Shown: one piece after another, positions 7,551 to 17,047 of the stretch | How positions within the stretch are numbered: the first letter of the stretch is position 1 | How the letters are laid out: the number at the start of each line of letters is the position of its first letter | DNA from: Mesorhizobium sp. | GTDB taxonomy: Bacteria; Pseudomonadota; Alphaproteobacteria; Rhizobiales; Rhizobiaceae | Assembly (NCBI RefSeq): GCF_017306545.1 | Contig: NZ_JAFKID010000037.1 | Location: 1 to 44,518 of the forward strand | DNA: 44,518 nucleotides | Direction: 5' to 3' | Notes under the pieces: model-generated | The model's database searches: none | The model's input: the letters and a program-made list of their open reading frames with translations, nothing else | What the model was told of the DNA's origin: nothing | Program-made: the position numbers and the translations under genes

Positions 7551-7773
7551 GGTCGCCGCGCCCTGCTCCGGTTTTGATGCCGACAGATTGCAGGCAGCGG
7601 AGTTGCGCGATGGACGATGTCGCCATGGACCCTCGACAGATCAATTCCTTCGACGTGCGTGGTTGGTTTGATCGGGGGATCGATCTTCCGCTTCGACTCG
7701 GCAACGCTGATGGCGCCTTTCCCGGCATCGGGCAACCTGACCAGGCGCCACGCGGCCGCAACGGGACCTGGAA

Positions 7774-8844
7774 ATGACGCCAGGGCGGCGTATCTGGCTC
7801 ACGGTCGGCGTATTGGCGGTGCTCGCCGCCGGCGGATACTTTGCCTGGCAGAGCTCCCACAACGGTGCGTTGCCGGAAGGACTGGCGAGCGGAAACGGCC
7901 GCATCGAAGCGGTCGAGATCGACGTCTCCGCGAAGTCGCCGGGGCGCATCAAGGAGATTCTTGTCGACGAGGGCGATTTCGTGAAGGCAGGCGATGTACT
8001 CGCCCGCATGGACACGACGCAGCTCGAAGCCCAGCGCCGGCAGGCCGAGGCACAGCTCCAGCGCGCAAGGATCGGCGTCGATACTGCCAACACGCTGATC
8101 GTCCAGCGAGAGGCCGAAAGGACCGCGGCGGCCGCCGTTGTCACGCAGCGCCGGGCCGAGTTCGACGCCGCCGAGCGGACGTTGAAGCGCTCGGAGCAAC
8201 TGGCGGCCACCAACACGATCTCCCAGCAGGTGCTCGATAACGATCGCGCGGCTGAGCGTAGCTCGGCAGCGGCAGTCGCGGCTGCCGAAGCCCAGCTTGC
8301 AGCCAGCGCGGCGGCCATCAACGCCGCCAGAGCGCAGGTGGTGGATGCGCAAGCTGCGGTGGATTCCGCGCAAGCCGCAATCGAAAGCATCGACGCCGAA
8401 ATAGACGACGCGACGCTCCGCTCGCCACGTGACGGACGCGTGCAGTATCGGGTGGCCGAGCCGGGCGAGGTGCTTGGCAGCGGCGGCAGGGTTCTGAACC
8501 TTGTCGACCTGGGCGACGTCTACATGACGTTCTTCCTGCCGACCGCGCAGGCCGGCCGCGTGGCGATCGGCGCCGAAATTCGGCTCGTCCTCGACGCCGC
8601 CCCCCAATATGTCATCCCCGCGAAAGCGACGTTCGTCGCCGACGTCGCGCAGTTCACGCCGAGGACGGTCGAGACCGAGGAGGAACGCCAGAAGCTGATG
8701 TTCCGCATAAAGGCGCGGATTTCGCCCGAGCTGCTGCGAAAGTACATCCGGCAGGTGAAGACCGGCCTGCCCGGCGTCGCCTATGTCCGGATCGATCCCG
8801 ATGTCGAATGGCCTGCCGCCCTGCAGGGAACGCTGCTGCAATGA
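7774..8844 (+). CDS. HlyD-family periplasmic adaptor of an ABC exporter (YhiI-like)
   Basis: 356 residues: one N-terminal membrane anchor (about 7-26), a first lipoyl half ([18 protein letters not shown]..), a long alanine-rich coiled-coil hairpin (about 80-205) and a second lipoyl half ([18 protein letters not shown]), then a beta-barrel. It bridges an inner-membrane transporter to the outer membrane. The stop overlaps the start of the ABC gene by 4 bp (ATGA). Adaptor, double-ATPase fusion and ABC-2 permease in this order match the E. coli yhiI-rbbA-yhhJ cluster. The cargo is unknown. FixK control is suggested by the box at 7537-7550. Confidence 0.92.
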   Translation: MTPGRRIWLTVGVLAVLAAGGYFAWQSSHNGALPEGLASGNGRIEAVEIDVSAKSPGRIKEILVDEGDFVKAGDVLARMDTTQLEAQRRQAEAQLQRARIGVDTANTLIVQREAERTAAAAVVTQRRAEFDAAERTLKRSEQLAATNTISQQVLDNDRAAERSSAAAVAAAEAQLAASAAAINAARAQVVDAQAAVDSAQAAIESIDAEIDDATLRSPRDGRVQYRVAEPGEVLGSGGRVLNLVDLGDVYMTFFLPTAQAGRVAIGAEIRLVLDAAPQYVIPAKATFVADVAQFTPRTVETEEERQKLMFRIKARISPELLRKYIRQVKTGLPGVAYVRIDPDVEWPAALQGTLLQ

Positions 8845-11591
8845 ACCATGGAGCAGCGGCAGCGGCCCAGGTGGCACGATTGGAAGGCGTCAGCCTTTCC
8901 TATGGAAAGACTTCCGCCCTCGAGGCGGTTACCCTCGACATCCCGTCCGGCTGCATGGTCGGTCTGATCGGCCCGGACGGCGTCGGCAAGTCCAGCCTGC
9001 TTTCGCTTATCGCAGGCGCCCGGACGATCCAGGCCGGCCACGTCGAAGTCCTTAGCGGCGACATGGCCAATGCCGCGCATCGGCGGGGTGCCTATCCGCG
9101 CATCGCCTATATGCCCCAGGGGCTCGGGCGCAACCTCTATCCGACGCTTTCCGTGTTCGACAATGTCGACTTCTTCGGCCGCCTCTTCGGGCACCAAACA
9201 GGTGAACGCGAGCGCCGCATCCGGGAGCTTCTGGAAAGCACCGGGCTCGCCCCGTTCGCCAGCCGGCCGGTTGCCAACCTTTCAGGGGGCATGAAGCAGA
9301 AACTCGGTCTTTGCTGCGCGCTCATCCATGACCCTGACCTCCTGATCCTCGACGAGCCGACCACCGGCATCGATCCACTCTCTCGTCGGCAGTTCTGGCA
9401 ATTGATCTGGCGGATAAGGAGCAGCCGCGAAGGCATGAGCGTTGTCGTGGCCACGGCCTACATGGAGGAGGCCGCCCGCTTCGACTGGCTTGTCGCCATG
9501 GACGGCGGGCGGGTGCTCGCTTCCGGCACTCCGGCCGAACTGCTGGAACGTACCGGGACTGTCGAACTCGACGCAGCCTTCATTGCCCTGCTGCCAGCCG
9601 CAAAACGTGAAGGATACCGGAAGATCGTCATTCCGCCGCGGCCGACGGACGCCGACGGCGAGGCGGCGATCGAGGCCGAGCACCTGACCAAGCGCTTCGG
9701 CGACTTCACGGCCGTCGACGACGCCAGCTTCCGCATAGGCCGCGGCGAGATTTTCGGCTTCATCGGATCGAACGGTTGCGGCAAGACGACCACCATGAAG
9801 ATGCTTACCGGTCTTCTGGACGCAAGCGATGGCCGGGCGATGCTTTTTGGTCGCGAAGTCGATCCGCGGCACGTCGAGGTCAGGCGGCGCGTCGGTTACA
9901 TGTCGCAGGGATTCTCGCTCTACTCGGAACTGACAGTCCGCCAGAACCTCGAACTCCATGCCCGTCTGTTCGGCCTGCCAGCCGACAGCATCGGCGCGAG
10001 GATCGACGAGGTCGCGCGACAATTCGAACTGACGGGAATTCTGGATGCATGGCCGGAGGCGCTGCCGCTCGGCAACCGCCAGCGCCTGTCGCTGGCGGTT
10101 GCCATGATCCATGCGCCGGATGTCCTCATCCTCGACGAGCCGACGTCCGGCGTTGATCCCGTAGCCCGGGACGGGTTCTGGAGAATCCTCGTCGATCTGT
10201 CGCGACGCCTGAACGTGACCGTCTTCGTCTCCACCCACTTCATGAACGAGGCGGAACGCTGCGATCGGATCGCCCTGATGCACGCAGGCAAGGTCCTCGT
10301 CTGCGACACGCCGGTCGCCATCATGGCCAGCCGCGGCATGCCGACGCTGGAGGCAGCCTTCGTCGACTATCTGGAGGATGCCGCAACCGGCGGGCAGCCC
10401 CCCGACATGGCCGCCGAATCCCTCGCGCAACCTCCCGGCGCCTCCAGAGGCGGCACACGCCATCTTTTCGATTTGCGCCGCATGTATGCCTATACGCGAA
10501 GGGAGACGCTCGAACTGCTGCGCGATCCGATCCGCGCGACGCTCGCCACCGTGGGCAGCCTCATCCTCATGTTCGTGATCGGCTACGGCATCAACATGGA
10601 TGTCGAGAACCTCACCTTTGCCATCCTCGACCATGACGACACGGCCATCAGCCGGGACTACGCCTTGCAACTGTCCGGCTCCCGCTTCTTCACCGAGAAG
10701 CCTCCGCTCGCCGGATACGCCGATATGGACAGGCGGATGGCAAGCGGTGAGATCGCGCTGGCACTGGAGATCCCGCCGGGCTTTGCGCGTGATCTGGCGC
10801 GCGGTCGCGAGATTTCCGTCGGCGCCTGGATCGACGGCGCGATGCCGGCGCGGGCCGAAACGGTACGCGGCTATGTCGAGGGTATGCATGCGGGCTGGCT
10901 CGCGCAGAAAGCCCGCGAGCTCTATGGCGACGCCGCCGCGCAGGGCGATTTCCAGCTTGAGGTGCGCTACCGCTACAATCCGAATGTCCGCAGTCTGGAC
11001 GCCATGGCACCGGCCGTCATCCCGATGCTGCTCCTGATGATCCCGTCCATGCTCGCGGTGCTGAGCGTGGTGCGTGAGAAGGAGCTCGGGTCGATCGTCA
11101 ATTTCTACGTCACTCCGGTAACCAGGATGGAGTTCCTGCTCGGCAAGCAGATCCCTTATGTCGGGATCGCCATGTTGAACTTCCTGCTGCTGACGGCCTT
11201 TGCTGTCTTCGTGTTTCGCGTGCCGCTGACCGGCAGCCTGGCGACGCTGACCGCGGCCGCTTTCCTCTATGTCGTGGTGGCGACGGCCATGGGCCTGTTC
11301 CTCTCCACCTTCATGCGCAGCCAGATCGCCGCCATCTTCGGCACCGTGCTGATCACCATGATCCCGGCCGCTCAATATTCGGGAATGATCGATCCCGTAT
11401 CATCGCTGCAGGGCGTCGGCGCCTTCATCGGGCAGATCTATCCGGCGACCTACTTCATGGCCATTTCGCGCGGCGTCTTCTCGAAGGCGCTTGGCTTCGA
11501 CGATCTGTCGGGAGCGTTCGTTCCGCTGCTGATTGCCATCCCCGTGCTCATCGGCCTCAGCGCCGCTTTCCTCAGAAAACAGGAACGCTGA
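8841..11591 (+). CDS. rbbA: RbbA-type ABC transporter: two ATPase domains fused to an ABC-2 permease
   Basis: 916 residues. First ATPase domain: Walker [10 protein letters not shown] (44-52), signature NLSGGMKQK and Walker [11 protein letters not shown]. Second ATPase domain: Walker [10 protein letters not shown], a degenerate signature LPLGNRQRL in place of LSGGQ, and Walker [11 protein letters not shown]. The C-terminal third is an ABC-2 permease with one N-terminal and a cluster of C-terminal membrane helices, and a large periplasmic loop. The E. coli homologue RbbA was described as ribosome-associated, but operon context here says exporter. It overlaps its neighbours by 4 bp and 1 bp. The altered second signature suggests unequal ATP sites. 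Confidence 0.94.
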   Translation: MNHGAAAAAQVARLEGVSLSYGKTSALEAVTLDIPSGCMVGLIGPDGVGKSSLLSLIAGARTIQAGHVEVLSGDMANAAHRRGAYPRIAYMPQGLGRNLYPTLSVFDNVDFFGRLFGHQTGERERRIRELLESTGLAPFASRPVANLSGGMKQKLGLCCALIHDPDLLILDEPTTGIDPLSRRQFWQLIWRIRSSREGMSVVVATAYMEEAARFDWLVAMDGGRVLASGTPAELLERTGTVELDAAFIALLPAAKREGYRKIVIPPRPTDADGEAAIEAEHLTKRFGDFTAVDDASFRIGRGEIFGFIGSNGCGKTTTMKMLTGLLDASDGRAMLFGREVDPRHVEVRRRVGYMSQGFSLYSELTVRQNLELHARLFGLPADSIGARIDEVARQFELTGILDAWPEALPLGNRQRLSLAVAMIHAPDVLILDEPTSGVDPVARDGFWRILVDLSRRLNVTVFVSTHFMNEAERCDRIALMHAGKVLVCDTPVAIMASRGMPTLEAAFVDYLEDAATGGQPPDMAAESLAQPPGASRGGTRHLFDLRRMYAYTRRETLELLRDPIRATLATVGSLILMFVIGYGINMDVENLTFAILDHDDTAISRDYALQLSGSRFFTEKPPLAGYADMDRRMASGEIALALEIPPGFARDLARGREISVGAWIDGAMPARAETVRGYVEGMHAGWLAQKARELYGDAAAQGDFQLEVRYRYNPNVRSLDAMAPAVIPMLLLMIPSMLAVLSVVREKELGSIVNFYVTPVTRMEFLLGKQIPYVGIAMLNFLLLTAFAVFVFRVPLTGSLATLTAAAFLYVVVATAMGLFLSTFMRSQIAAIFGTVLITMIPAAQYSGMIDPVSSLQGVGAFIGQIYPATYFMAISRGVFSKALGFDDLSGAFVPLLIAIPVLIGLSAAFLRKQER

Positions 11592-12703
11592 TGCGGCTTG
11601 CCAACATCTTTCATCTGGGCGTGAAGGAACTGCGGGGGCTCGCCCGGAACGCCATGCTGCTGGTGCTGGTCGTGTATGCTTTCTCGGTGGCGATCTATGT
11701 CGGGTCGAAGGCCATGCCCGAAACCTTGAACCGGGCGCCGATCGCCATCGTGGACGAGGACCAGTCGGCCGTATCCTCGCGCATCGCCGGTGCCTTCTAC
11801 CTTCCCTATTTCATGCCGCCCAGACTTATCGCGCAGCCTGAGATGGACCTCAGGATGGATGCAGGCCTCGACACCTTCGCCCTCGATATTCCTCCGAACT
11901 TTCAGCGTGACCTGCTGGCGGGTCGTTCGCCAACCCTCCAGCTCAACATAGACGCGACACGCATGTCGCAGGCGTTCACCGGCGGCGGTTATGTCCAGTC
12001 CATCGTTACCGGCGAGGTCGAGGAATTCCTGGCCCGCCACAGGACCGAGAAGCGCTTGCCGGTGGAACTCGATCTGCGCGCTCGCTTCAATCCGGAACTG
12101 AACAAGGGATGGTTCGGCGCCATCAACGAGATGATCGAGGCCATCACGATGCTTTCCGTCATCCTCACGGGCGCCGCGCTGATCCGTGAGCGGGAGCACG
12201 GCACGATCGAACACCTGCTGGTGATGCCGGTCACCGCCTTCGAGATCATGGTCGGCAAGCTTTGGTCCATGGGACTTGTCGTACTGGCTGCGACGGCATT
12301 CTGCCTTTTTGTTGTCGTCCGGGGTCTGCTTGCAGTACCGGTCGAAGGATCGCCGGTCCTTTTCATGTTCGGGGCTGGGCTCGACATACTTGCCATGACC
12401 TGTCTTGGCCTGTTCCTGGCGACCGTCGCGGGGTCAATGCCCCAGTTCGCCTTGCTCGTGATGATGGTGCTGATGCCGCTTCAGTTGCTGTCGGGCGGCG
12501 TGACGCCACGCGAGAACATGCCCGAGATCATCCAGGCGATCATGTACGCGGCCCCGAACACGCATTTCGTGATCCTGGCCCAGGCCGTGCTTTTCCGTGG
12601 CGCCGGGCTTGCTATGGTCTGGCCGCAACTTGTCGCGCTGGTGGCCATAGCCGGCATGCTATTCGCCTTTTCGCTCCAACGTTTTCGCCGGTTTCTGCGA
12701 TAG
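11591..12703 (+). CDS. ABC-2 type permease (YhhJ-like)
   Basis: 370 residues: one N-terminal membrane helix (about 20-40), a periplasmic domain of about 140 residues, then five to six helices with the ABC-2 motif IREREHGTIEHLLVMPV (about 201-217). It probably pairs with the permease half of the preceding fusion to form the translocation path. The start codon overlaps the previous stop (TGATG). The next gene on this strand is 128 bp away and not part of the exporter. Confidence 0.93.
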   Translation: MRLANIFHLGVKELRGLARNAMLLVLVVYAFSVAIYVGSKAMPETLNRAPIAIVDEDQSAVSSRIAGAFYLPYFMPPRLIAQPEMDLRMDAGLDTFALDIPPNFQRDLLAGRSPTLQLNIDATRMSQAFTGGGYVQSIVTGEVEEFLARHRTEKRLPVELDLRARFNPELNKGWFGAINEMIEAITMLSVILTGAALIREREHGTIEHLLVMPVTAFEIMVGKLWSMGLVVLAATAFCLFVVVRGLLAVPVEGSPVLFMFGAGLDILAMTCLGLFLATVAGSMPQFALLVMMVLMPLQLLSGGVTPRENMPEIIQAIMYAAPNTHFVILAQAVLFRGAGLAMVWPQLVALVAIAGMLFAFSLQRFRRFLR

Positions 12704-12783
12704 CGGCCACATCATCGCGATAGCACGTGGTTGGAGAGATCGAGGCGGAAACGTTTCTTTGATCCCGCGCAAAGCGTGTTCGA

Positions 12784-12812
12784 GGAACGCGGGCGATGGT
12801 GGGCTCCGTATA
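12784..12812 (+). promoter_or_regulatory. Possible ECF-type promoter upstream of the sigma factor
   Basis: GGAAC at 12784-12788 and CGTATA at 12807-12812, separated by 18 bases, resemble the -35 and -10 of many ECF sigma promoters and would allow autoregulation. The spacer is one or two bases longer than usual. A FixK-like half box, TTGATCCCGCGCAA, lies at 12759-12772. Confidence 0.35.
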
Positions 12813-12831
12813 ACAGTTAGCCTGGAGGAGA

Positions 12832-13371
12832 ATGCCAGTCATGCGCAAGGAATTGAAAACCGATCTCCTTTCGCTCGTTCCTTCCTTGAGGGCATTCGCA
12901 TTCTGTCTTACGCAAGACGCTGCGAACGCCGACGAACTCGTTCACTCGTCCTTGACCGAGATATGGTCCGTCCATGCCGACAAAAAGGGCGTTGCCCTGA
13001 AGATCGGAGCCTTCAACGCCCTGCGCCGTCATTTCTTGCGGCAGGTGATTGTCGATCCGGTGTCGGCGCAGGCGTTCGCTTGGCAATGGATCTCGGGAGA
13101 CGACAATGCCTTCAAGGCTTGCTTCGAGCGTCTGCCACGAACCGAAAGGGAAGCCCTGTCATTGGTCGATGCGTGGAGGTTCGACCCATCCGAGGCGGCC
13201 GAGATCTGTGACTGTGACCGTGAGACGATCGATCAGCGCCTCGTCATGGCCCGTAGCCATTTGACCGGCGATCGCCGTAAACAGTCCCGATTGAAGCGTT
13301 CGGGACTGATGCCGCCTCAATTCTGCCGGCTGCAGGCTGATTCTCGCGAAGCGCTTCGAATGCCGAGGTGA
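12832..13371 (+). CDS. ECF-family RNA polymerase sigma factor
   Basis: 179 residues with sigma region 2 (about 8-75, LVPSLRAFAFCLTQDAANADELVHSS...) and region 4 (about 100-150; LPRTEREALSLVDAWRFDPSEAAEI then a helix-turn-helix). It directs RNA polymerase to alternative promoters. The C-terminal 30 residues are basic and not part of the fold. GGAGG precedes two possible ATG starts at 12832 and 12841; the first is given. No anti-sigma gene is adjacent on either side, which is unusual, since such regulators usually sit next to the sigma gene. Confidence 0.85.
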   Translation: MPVMRKELKTDLLSLVPSLRAFAFCLTQDAANADELVHSSLTEIWSVHADKKGVALKIGAFNALRRHFLRQVIVDPVSAQAFAWQWISGDDNAFKACFERLPRTEREALSLVDAWRFDPSEAAEICDCDRETIDQRLVMARSHLTGDRRKQSRLKRSGLMPPQFCRLQADSREALRMPR

Positions 13372-13495
13372 CGGCCGGGTTATAGTTGGGGCCTTCGCAC
13401 TCCTTCTGGTCAGCGAGAATCCCCAACTTTGCCGGGACAAGGTGGCGAACTCTGCGTACGGGGCTTTCACGCCCCGCCACGGCGGCTTCGATCAT

Positions 13496-13509
13496 TTGAC
13501 CGAGATCAA
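13496..13509 (+). promoter_or_regulatory. FixK/FNR box upstream of the fused kinase gene
   Basis: TTGACCGAGATCAA, both half sites intact; centre 115 bases upstream of the GTG at 13618, giving a leader of about 74 bases with -41.5 geometry. Confidence 0.7.
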
Positions 13510-13617
13510 TAGATGTCGCGGGTTTGGAGCTAGTTTCGATATCAACAGGAAAGGCGACGCGGGAAGAGCGCGGAAACGAAGGCAGGTCCGGAGCGTGTCA
13601 GCATAGGGGATGTATCC

Positions 13618-15162
13618 GTGAACTTTCAGGACCAGAGGGAGACGATTGCTTTCCTCTCCGAACCGTCGACTTTCGAGGTCTCAGCCCCCGTGGAGGCCAT
13701 CGAGACTCACATCTCGCGCATCTTCCTGGCGGGGGACCGCGTCTTCAAGATGAAGCGCGCGGTCAAGCTGCCCTATGTCGACTTCTCGACGCCCGAACTT
13801 CGCCTCGCGGCGTGCCGCAAGGAGGTGGAGCTCAATTCCACCACTGCTCCGGATCTCTATATCGGCGTAAGGCGGATCACACGGGAAGCAAGCGGCCGCC
13901 TGCTGTTCGACGGTGAGGGGGAACTGACCGACGCAGTCGTGGATATGAAGCGCTTCGAGCAGTCCGCCCTGTTGGATCGCATGGCGGAAGCCGGCGCCCT
14001 TACACCCCACCTCATGACGCGGACAGCGCTCATGATCGCGCGCTTCCATCGCCAGGCGCCGGTGATGCATGTCGGAGGAGGCATGGCGAACCTTGCGAGA
14101 GTGCTGGACATCAACAAGGCCGGCTTCGCCACCAGCCACGTGTTCAGTGAAACGGAAGTCGAGTTTCTCGACACCGCTTTCCGAACGGAGTTGGCGCGTC
14201 ACGGTGACGTGTTGAACCAGCGCGAGTCGGCCGGCAAGGTGCGGCGCTGCCATGGCGATTTGCATTTGCGCAACATCTGCCTGTTCAATGGCGAGCCCTG
14301 TCTTTTCGACTGCATCGAATTCAATGACGACATCGCGACGGTCGACATGCTTTACGATTTGTCGTTCCTGCTGATGGATCTTTGGCATCGCGGCTTTCCA
14401 GAGTTGGCCAACCTCGTAGCAAACCGCTATCTTGATGAAACCGACAACGAGGACGGCTTTGCCCTTTTATCTTTCCTGATGGCAATCAGAGCCGCGGTTC
14501 GTGCTCACGTCATCGGTACTCAGGTGGAAGAAGGCGGCGACCCCGCTGGCAATCTGCGGGCACAGGCTCGCGCCTATTTCGACCTTGCCGCGGAGCTTCT
14601 GAATGAGCGTCCGGTCCGGCTCATTGCGCTCGGTGGACTGAGTGGTTCGGGGAAGACCACCATAGCGGAAGCACTTGCCGCGCATGTGGGCTCGCCGCCT
14701 GGCGCGCGTATCGTCGAGAGCGATCGTATCCGCAAGGCTATGCACGGCGTACCGCCTGAAACACGCCTGCCGGAAAGAGCCTATCGACCCGAGATATCCG
14801 AGCGGGTTTATCGAGACATGGCATGGCGATCGAACCTCATATTATCTGAGGGCGGCTCTGTTGTGGCGGATGCGGTATTCGAACGACGGCAGGATCGTGC
14901 GCGCATCGAGCAAGCGGCGGCGGTTCGAAAACGGCCTTTTCTCGGCGTTTGGCTGGACGTCGCTCCCGACGTGTTGTGGCGCCGTGTCGAACAGCGGCAC
15001 GGCGGCCCGTCGGACGCAACTGTCGAGATCCTGTCGCGGCAGTTGGAGAGGGACGTGGGAGAGATCACTTGGCACCGCATCGACGCCGTGCGACGGCCGG
15101 CCGCGATCATCTCCGATATCCTGGCCCTGCCGATCGCTCGAAGTTCCACAGAGGCAGGATGA
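13618..15162 (+). CDS. Bifunctional aminoglycoside-phosphotransferase-like / P-loop kinase fusion
   Basis: 514 residues. The N-terminal two thirds are an APH-like kinase: the catalytic loop is CHGDLHLRNICLF (about 217-229), followed by the metal-binding FDCIEFND. The C-terminal third is a P-loop AAA_33 kinase with Walker A GLSGSGKTT (about 340-348) and an ESDRIRK motif. The fusion is found widely in proteobacteria and actinobacteria; the substrate is not established and antibiotic resistance should not be assumed. GTG 13618 has AGGGGA 7 bases upstream. A FixK box precedes it. The mycobacterial hypoxia (DosR) regulon includes a protein of this type (Rv2004c, from memory), a parallel worth testing. 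Confidence 0.9.
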   Translation: MNFQDQRETIAFLSEPSTFEVSAPVEAIETHISRIFLAGDRVFKMKRAVKLPYVDFSTPELRLAACRKEVELNSTTAPDLYIGVRRITREASGRLLFDGEGELTDAVVDMKRFEQSALLDRMAEAGALTPHLMTRTALMIARFHRQAPVMHVGGGMANLARVLDINKAGFATSHVFSETEVEFLDTAFRTELARHGDVLNQRESAGKVRRCHGDLHLRNICLFNGEPCLFDCIEFNDDIATVDMLYDLSFLLMDLWHRGFPELANLVANRYLDETDNEDGFALLSFLMAIRAAVRAHVIGTQVEEGGDPAGNLRAQARAYFDLAAELLNERPVRLIALGGLSGSGKTTIAEALAAHVGSPPGARIVESDRIRKAMHGVPPETRLPERAYRPEISERVYRDMAWRSNLILSEGGSVVADAVFERRQDRARIEQAAAVRKRPFLGVWLDVAPDVLWRRVEQRHGGPSDATVEILSRQLERDVGEITWHRIDAVRRPAAIISDILALPIARSSTEAG

Positions 15163-15166
15163 TGCT

Positions 15167-15180
15167 TTGATCCCTGTCAA
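15167..15180 (+). promoter_or_regulatory. FixK/FNR box upstream of trxC
   Basis: TTGATCCCTGTCAA, TTGAT-N4-GTCAA, both half sites intact. It starts 5 bases after the kinase stop; predicted leader to trxC about 58 bases. Confidence 0.7.
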
Positions 15181-15272
15181 TGCCCGACCGATATCGCCGT
15201 TCATCCTGAACGACGACCGCGATGGAGAGTTGGCTTGGGAAGCGGCCTGCGTGCGTTTGGAGAGGAAGCGCC

Positions 15273-15719
15273 ATGAGCGGTAGGATGATCGTCTGTGGCC
15301 ACTGCGGCAGCACCAATCGCTTGTTGCAGGAACGTTCCCCCCAGGCAGCGAAATGCGGGAGGTGCGGACGCAAGTTGTTTGCCGCCATTCCGCAGGACGT
15401 AAGTCGCTCGATATTCGAGCGCCACCTGACACGTACGAGTGTGCCTCTCCTGGTGGACGTATGGGCTCCCTGGTGCGGACCTTGCCGCGCAATGGCGCCG
15501 GCCTACGAGGCAGCCGCGAAAGAATTGGAGCCGACCATTGTCCTGATCAAGCTCAACTCCGACAAGGAGCAGGCTCTATCGACAGAACTCGGCATCCGGA
15601 GCATTCCGACGATGATCCTCTTCCACCGCGGCAAAGAGATCGCACGGACATCCGGGGCTATGTCCGCTGGCCAGATAATCCAATGGGTTCGCGAGCGGCT
15701 ACCCGCTGCCGCCATCTGA
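15273..15719 (+). CDS. trxC: Thioredoxin 2 (zinc-binding N-terminus)
   Basis: 148 residues. An N-terminal zinc ribbon with two CxxC pairs (CGHC and CGRC, residues about 8-32) precedes a thioredoxin domain with the active site WCGPC and the cis-proline segment SIPTMILF. It reduces disulfides in the cytoplasm. ATG 15273 has GAGGAAG upstream. The next gene starts 7 bp after the stop, so the two are likely cotranscribed from the FixK-boxed promoter. Confidence 0.95.
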   Translation: MSGRMIVCGHCGSTNRLLQERSPQAAKCGRCGRKLFAAIPQDVSRSIFERHLTRTSVPLLVDVWAPWCGPCRAMAPAYEAAAKELEPTIVLIKLNSDKEQALSTELGIRSIPTMILFHRGKEIARTSGAMSAGQIIQWVRERLPAAAI

Positions 15720-15726
15720 AACACGC

Positions 15727-16980
15727 ATGGATGCGCTTCTGCCACGTCTCGGCCTTGCTCTGGCCATCGGCCTTCTAGTCGGGCTTGAGCGCGGCTGGAG
15801 GGAGCGTGACGCTCCCGATCGGAGCCGCACCGCGGGCATTCGCACATACGCAATCTCCGGTTTGCTGGGCGGTGTCTTCGCCGCGCTCGCCGAGTCGCTT
15901 GATGCCGTTTCCGTCCTTGTTGCCGGGTTCCTGGGTTTCGCGGCCGTTTTTGCCTCCTTCAAGGCACGCGAAGCCGCATTTGACGACGACTTCAGCGCGA
16001 CGGGCGTTATCGCGGGGCTTGGCGTTTTCGCGCTCGGCGCGCTCGCTGTCTCTGGCGATTATCAGGCCGCTGCCGGTGGGGGCGCCGCGCTTGCCGGCAT
16101 TCTCGCCAGCCGTGAGGTTCTACACGAACTGCTGAAGCGATTGACTTGGGTGGAATTGCGCTCGGCGCTTGTCCTGTCCGTGATGACAGCGATCATATTG
16201 CCACTCCTTCCAAATCGCCCCATTGATCCATGGGGCGGTCTCAACCCGTGGGAAATCTGGTTCTTCACCGTTCTGGTCGCGGCGATCTCCTATCTCGGCT
16301 ATATCGCCGTGCGCGTATTCGGGACCACGCGTGGGTTAATCGTCAGCGCGCTCGGCGGGGCACTCGTCTCGTCGACGGCGGTTACGCTTGCCCTTTGCCG
16401 CGCTGCAAAATCGGGTGGTGATGCATATCCGTTGGCAGGTGCGGCCTTGCTCGCTGCCATGATTTCCGTCGCCCGCGTCTGCCTCGTCGTGGCGGTCGTG
16501 GAACCAGGCGTTCTTGCTTCCGTGGGGCCGGCAGCGCTTGGGATCGCCCTTGGTTTCGGCCTTTACGGAGCGCTTCTCATAAAAAGGCAACGCCCTCACG
16601 CGGAAGTGGACATGCCGGCCCGCAGCCCCTTCGATCTCGCCGCGCTGTTGATGTTCGCCCTGGCGTTCGCGATCGTGGCGACAGTAAACGCTGCACTGGC
16701 CACACTGATCGGCGCTCAAGGTCTAGTGGCCACCTCTGCCGTTTCCGGTCTGTTGGATGTCGATGTCGCCGCACTGAGCGCCCTGCGCCTCGTAGGAACC
16801 ATAACCACACCGGTCGTCGCCGGGCATGCCGTACTTGCCGCCATCCTCGTCAACTCTCTCGCGAGGGTCGCTCTGGCGATTGCGTCTTCCCCGTTTCGCT
16901 TCTGGATTTCGTTTCTGCTGGGAACAGCATTTGGGATCACCGGTGGCGCGACGGCTTTCATCCTTGTCCCATCGCTTTGA
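15727..16980 (+). CDS. MgtC/SapB-family membrane protein with DUF4010
   Basis: 417-residue inner-membrane protein with about ten hydrophobic segments. The N-terminus has the MgtC signature: LALAIGLLVGLERGW then RTAGIRTYAISGLLGG. The C-terminal half, from about residue 190, is the DUF4010 domain. MgtC proteins modulate ATP synthase or magnesium-stress responses in pathogens; the role of the DUF4010 fusion is not known. It follows trxC by 7 bp and ends convergent with the ArsR-type repressor gene, 67 bp away. Confidence 0.88.
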   Translation: MDALLPRLGLALAIGLLVGLERGWRERDAPDRSRTAGIRTYAISGLLGGVFAALAESLDAVSVLVAGFLGFAAVFASFKAREAAFDDDFSATGVIAGLGVFALGALAVSGDYQAAAGGGAALAGILASREVLHELLKRLTWVELRSALVLSVMTAIILPLLPNRPIDPWGGLNPWEIWFFTVLVAAISYLGYIAVRVFGTTRGLIVSALGGALVSSTAVTLALCRAAKSGGDAYPLAGAALLAAMISVARVCLVVAVVEPGVLASVGPAALGIALGFGLYGALLIKRQRPHAEVDMPARSPFDLAALLMFALAFAIVATVNAALATLIGAQGLVATSAVSGLLDVDVAALSALRLVGTITTPVVAGHAVLAAILVNSLARVALAIASSPFRFWISFLLGTAFGITGGATAFILVPSL

Positions 16981-17047
16981 GACGTGTCTCGGTACCAAGG
17001 CTCCGCGCCTGAGTAACGATAGCTTCGGGCTCATGTCCTCATGGCCT

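Larger units (their letters stand above)
7156..7773. other. 618-bp divergent regulatory region between hsp20 and the ABC exporter operon
   Basis: No convincing coding sequence. It contains two FixK boxes 130 bases apart (7394-7407 and 7537-7550), each near the middle of the gap. With -41.5 geometry, transcripts would begin near 7359 (towards hsp20, leader about 204 bases) and 7585 (towards the exporter, leader about 189 bases). Such long leaders leave room for further regulation or for a small unrecognised transcript. Confidence 0.6.

Noticed and set aside
7156-8877. Minus-strand reading frame continuing upstream of hsp20 across the exporter adaptor gene
   Set aside because: It is open only because of high GC; the residues are low-complexity, and the Hsp20 start with a strong ribosome site is at 7155. 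The opposite strand encodes a clear HlyD protein.
9282-11375. 697-codon minus-strand open frame opposite rbbA
   Set aside because: Antisense shadow; no domain, and rbbA has all ATPase motifs.
13244-13495. 83-codon minus-strand ORF starting beside the FixK box at 13496
   Set aside because: No ribosome site, overlaps the sigma-factor 3' end and has no recognisable content.
13618-15162. Calling the fused kinase an antibiotic-resistance gene because of its APH-like domain
   Set aside because: The APH fold is shared by many small-molecule kinases; fusion to a P-loop kinase and the hypoxia context argue against an aminoglycoside function.
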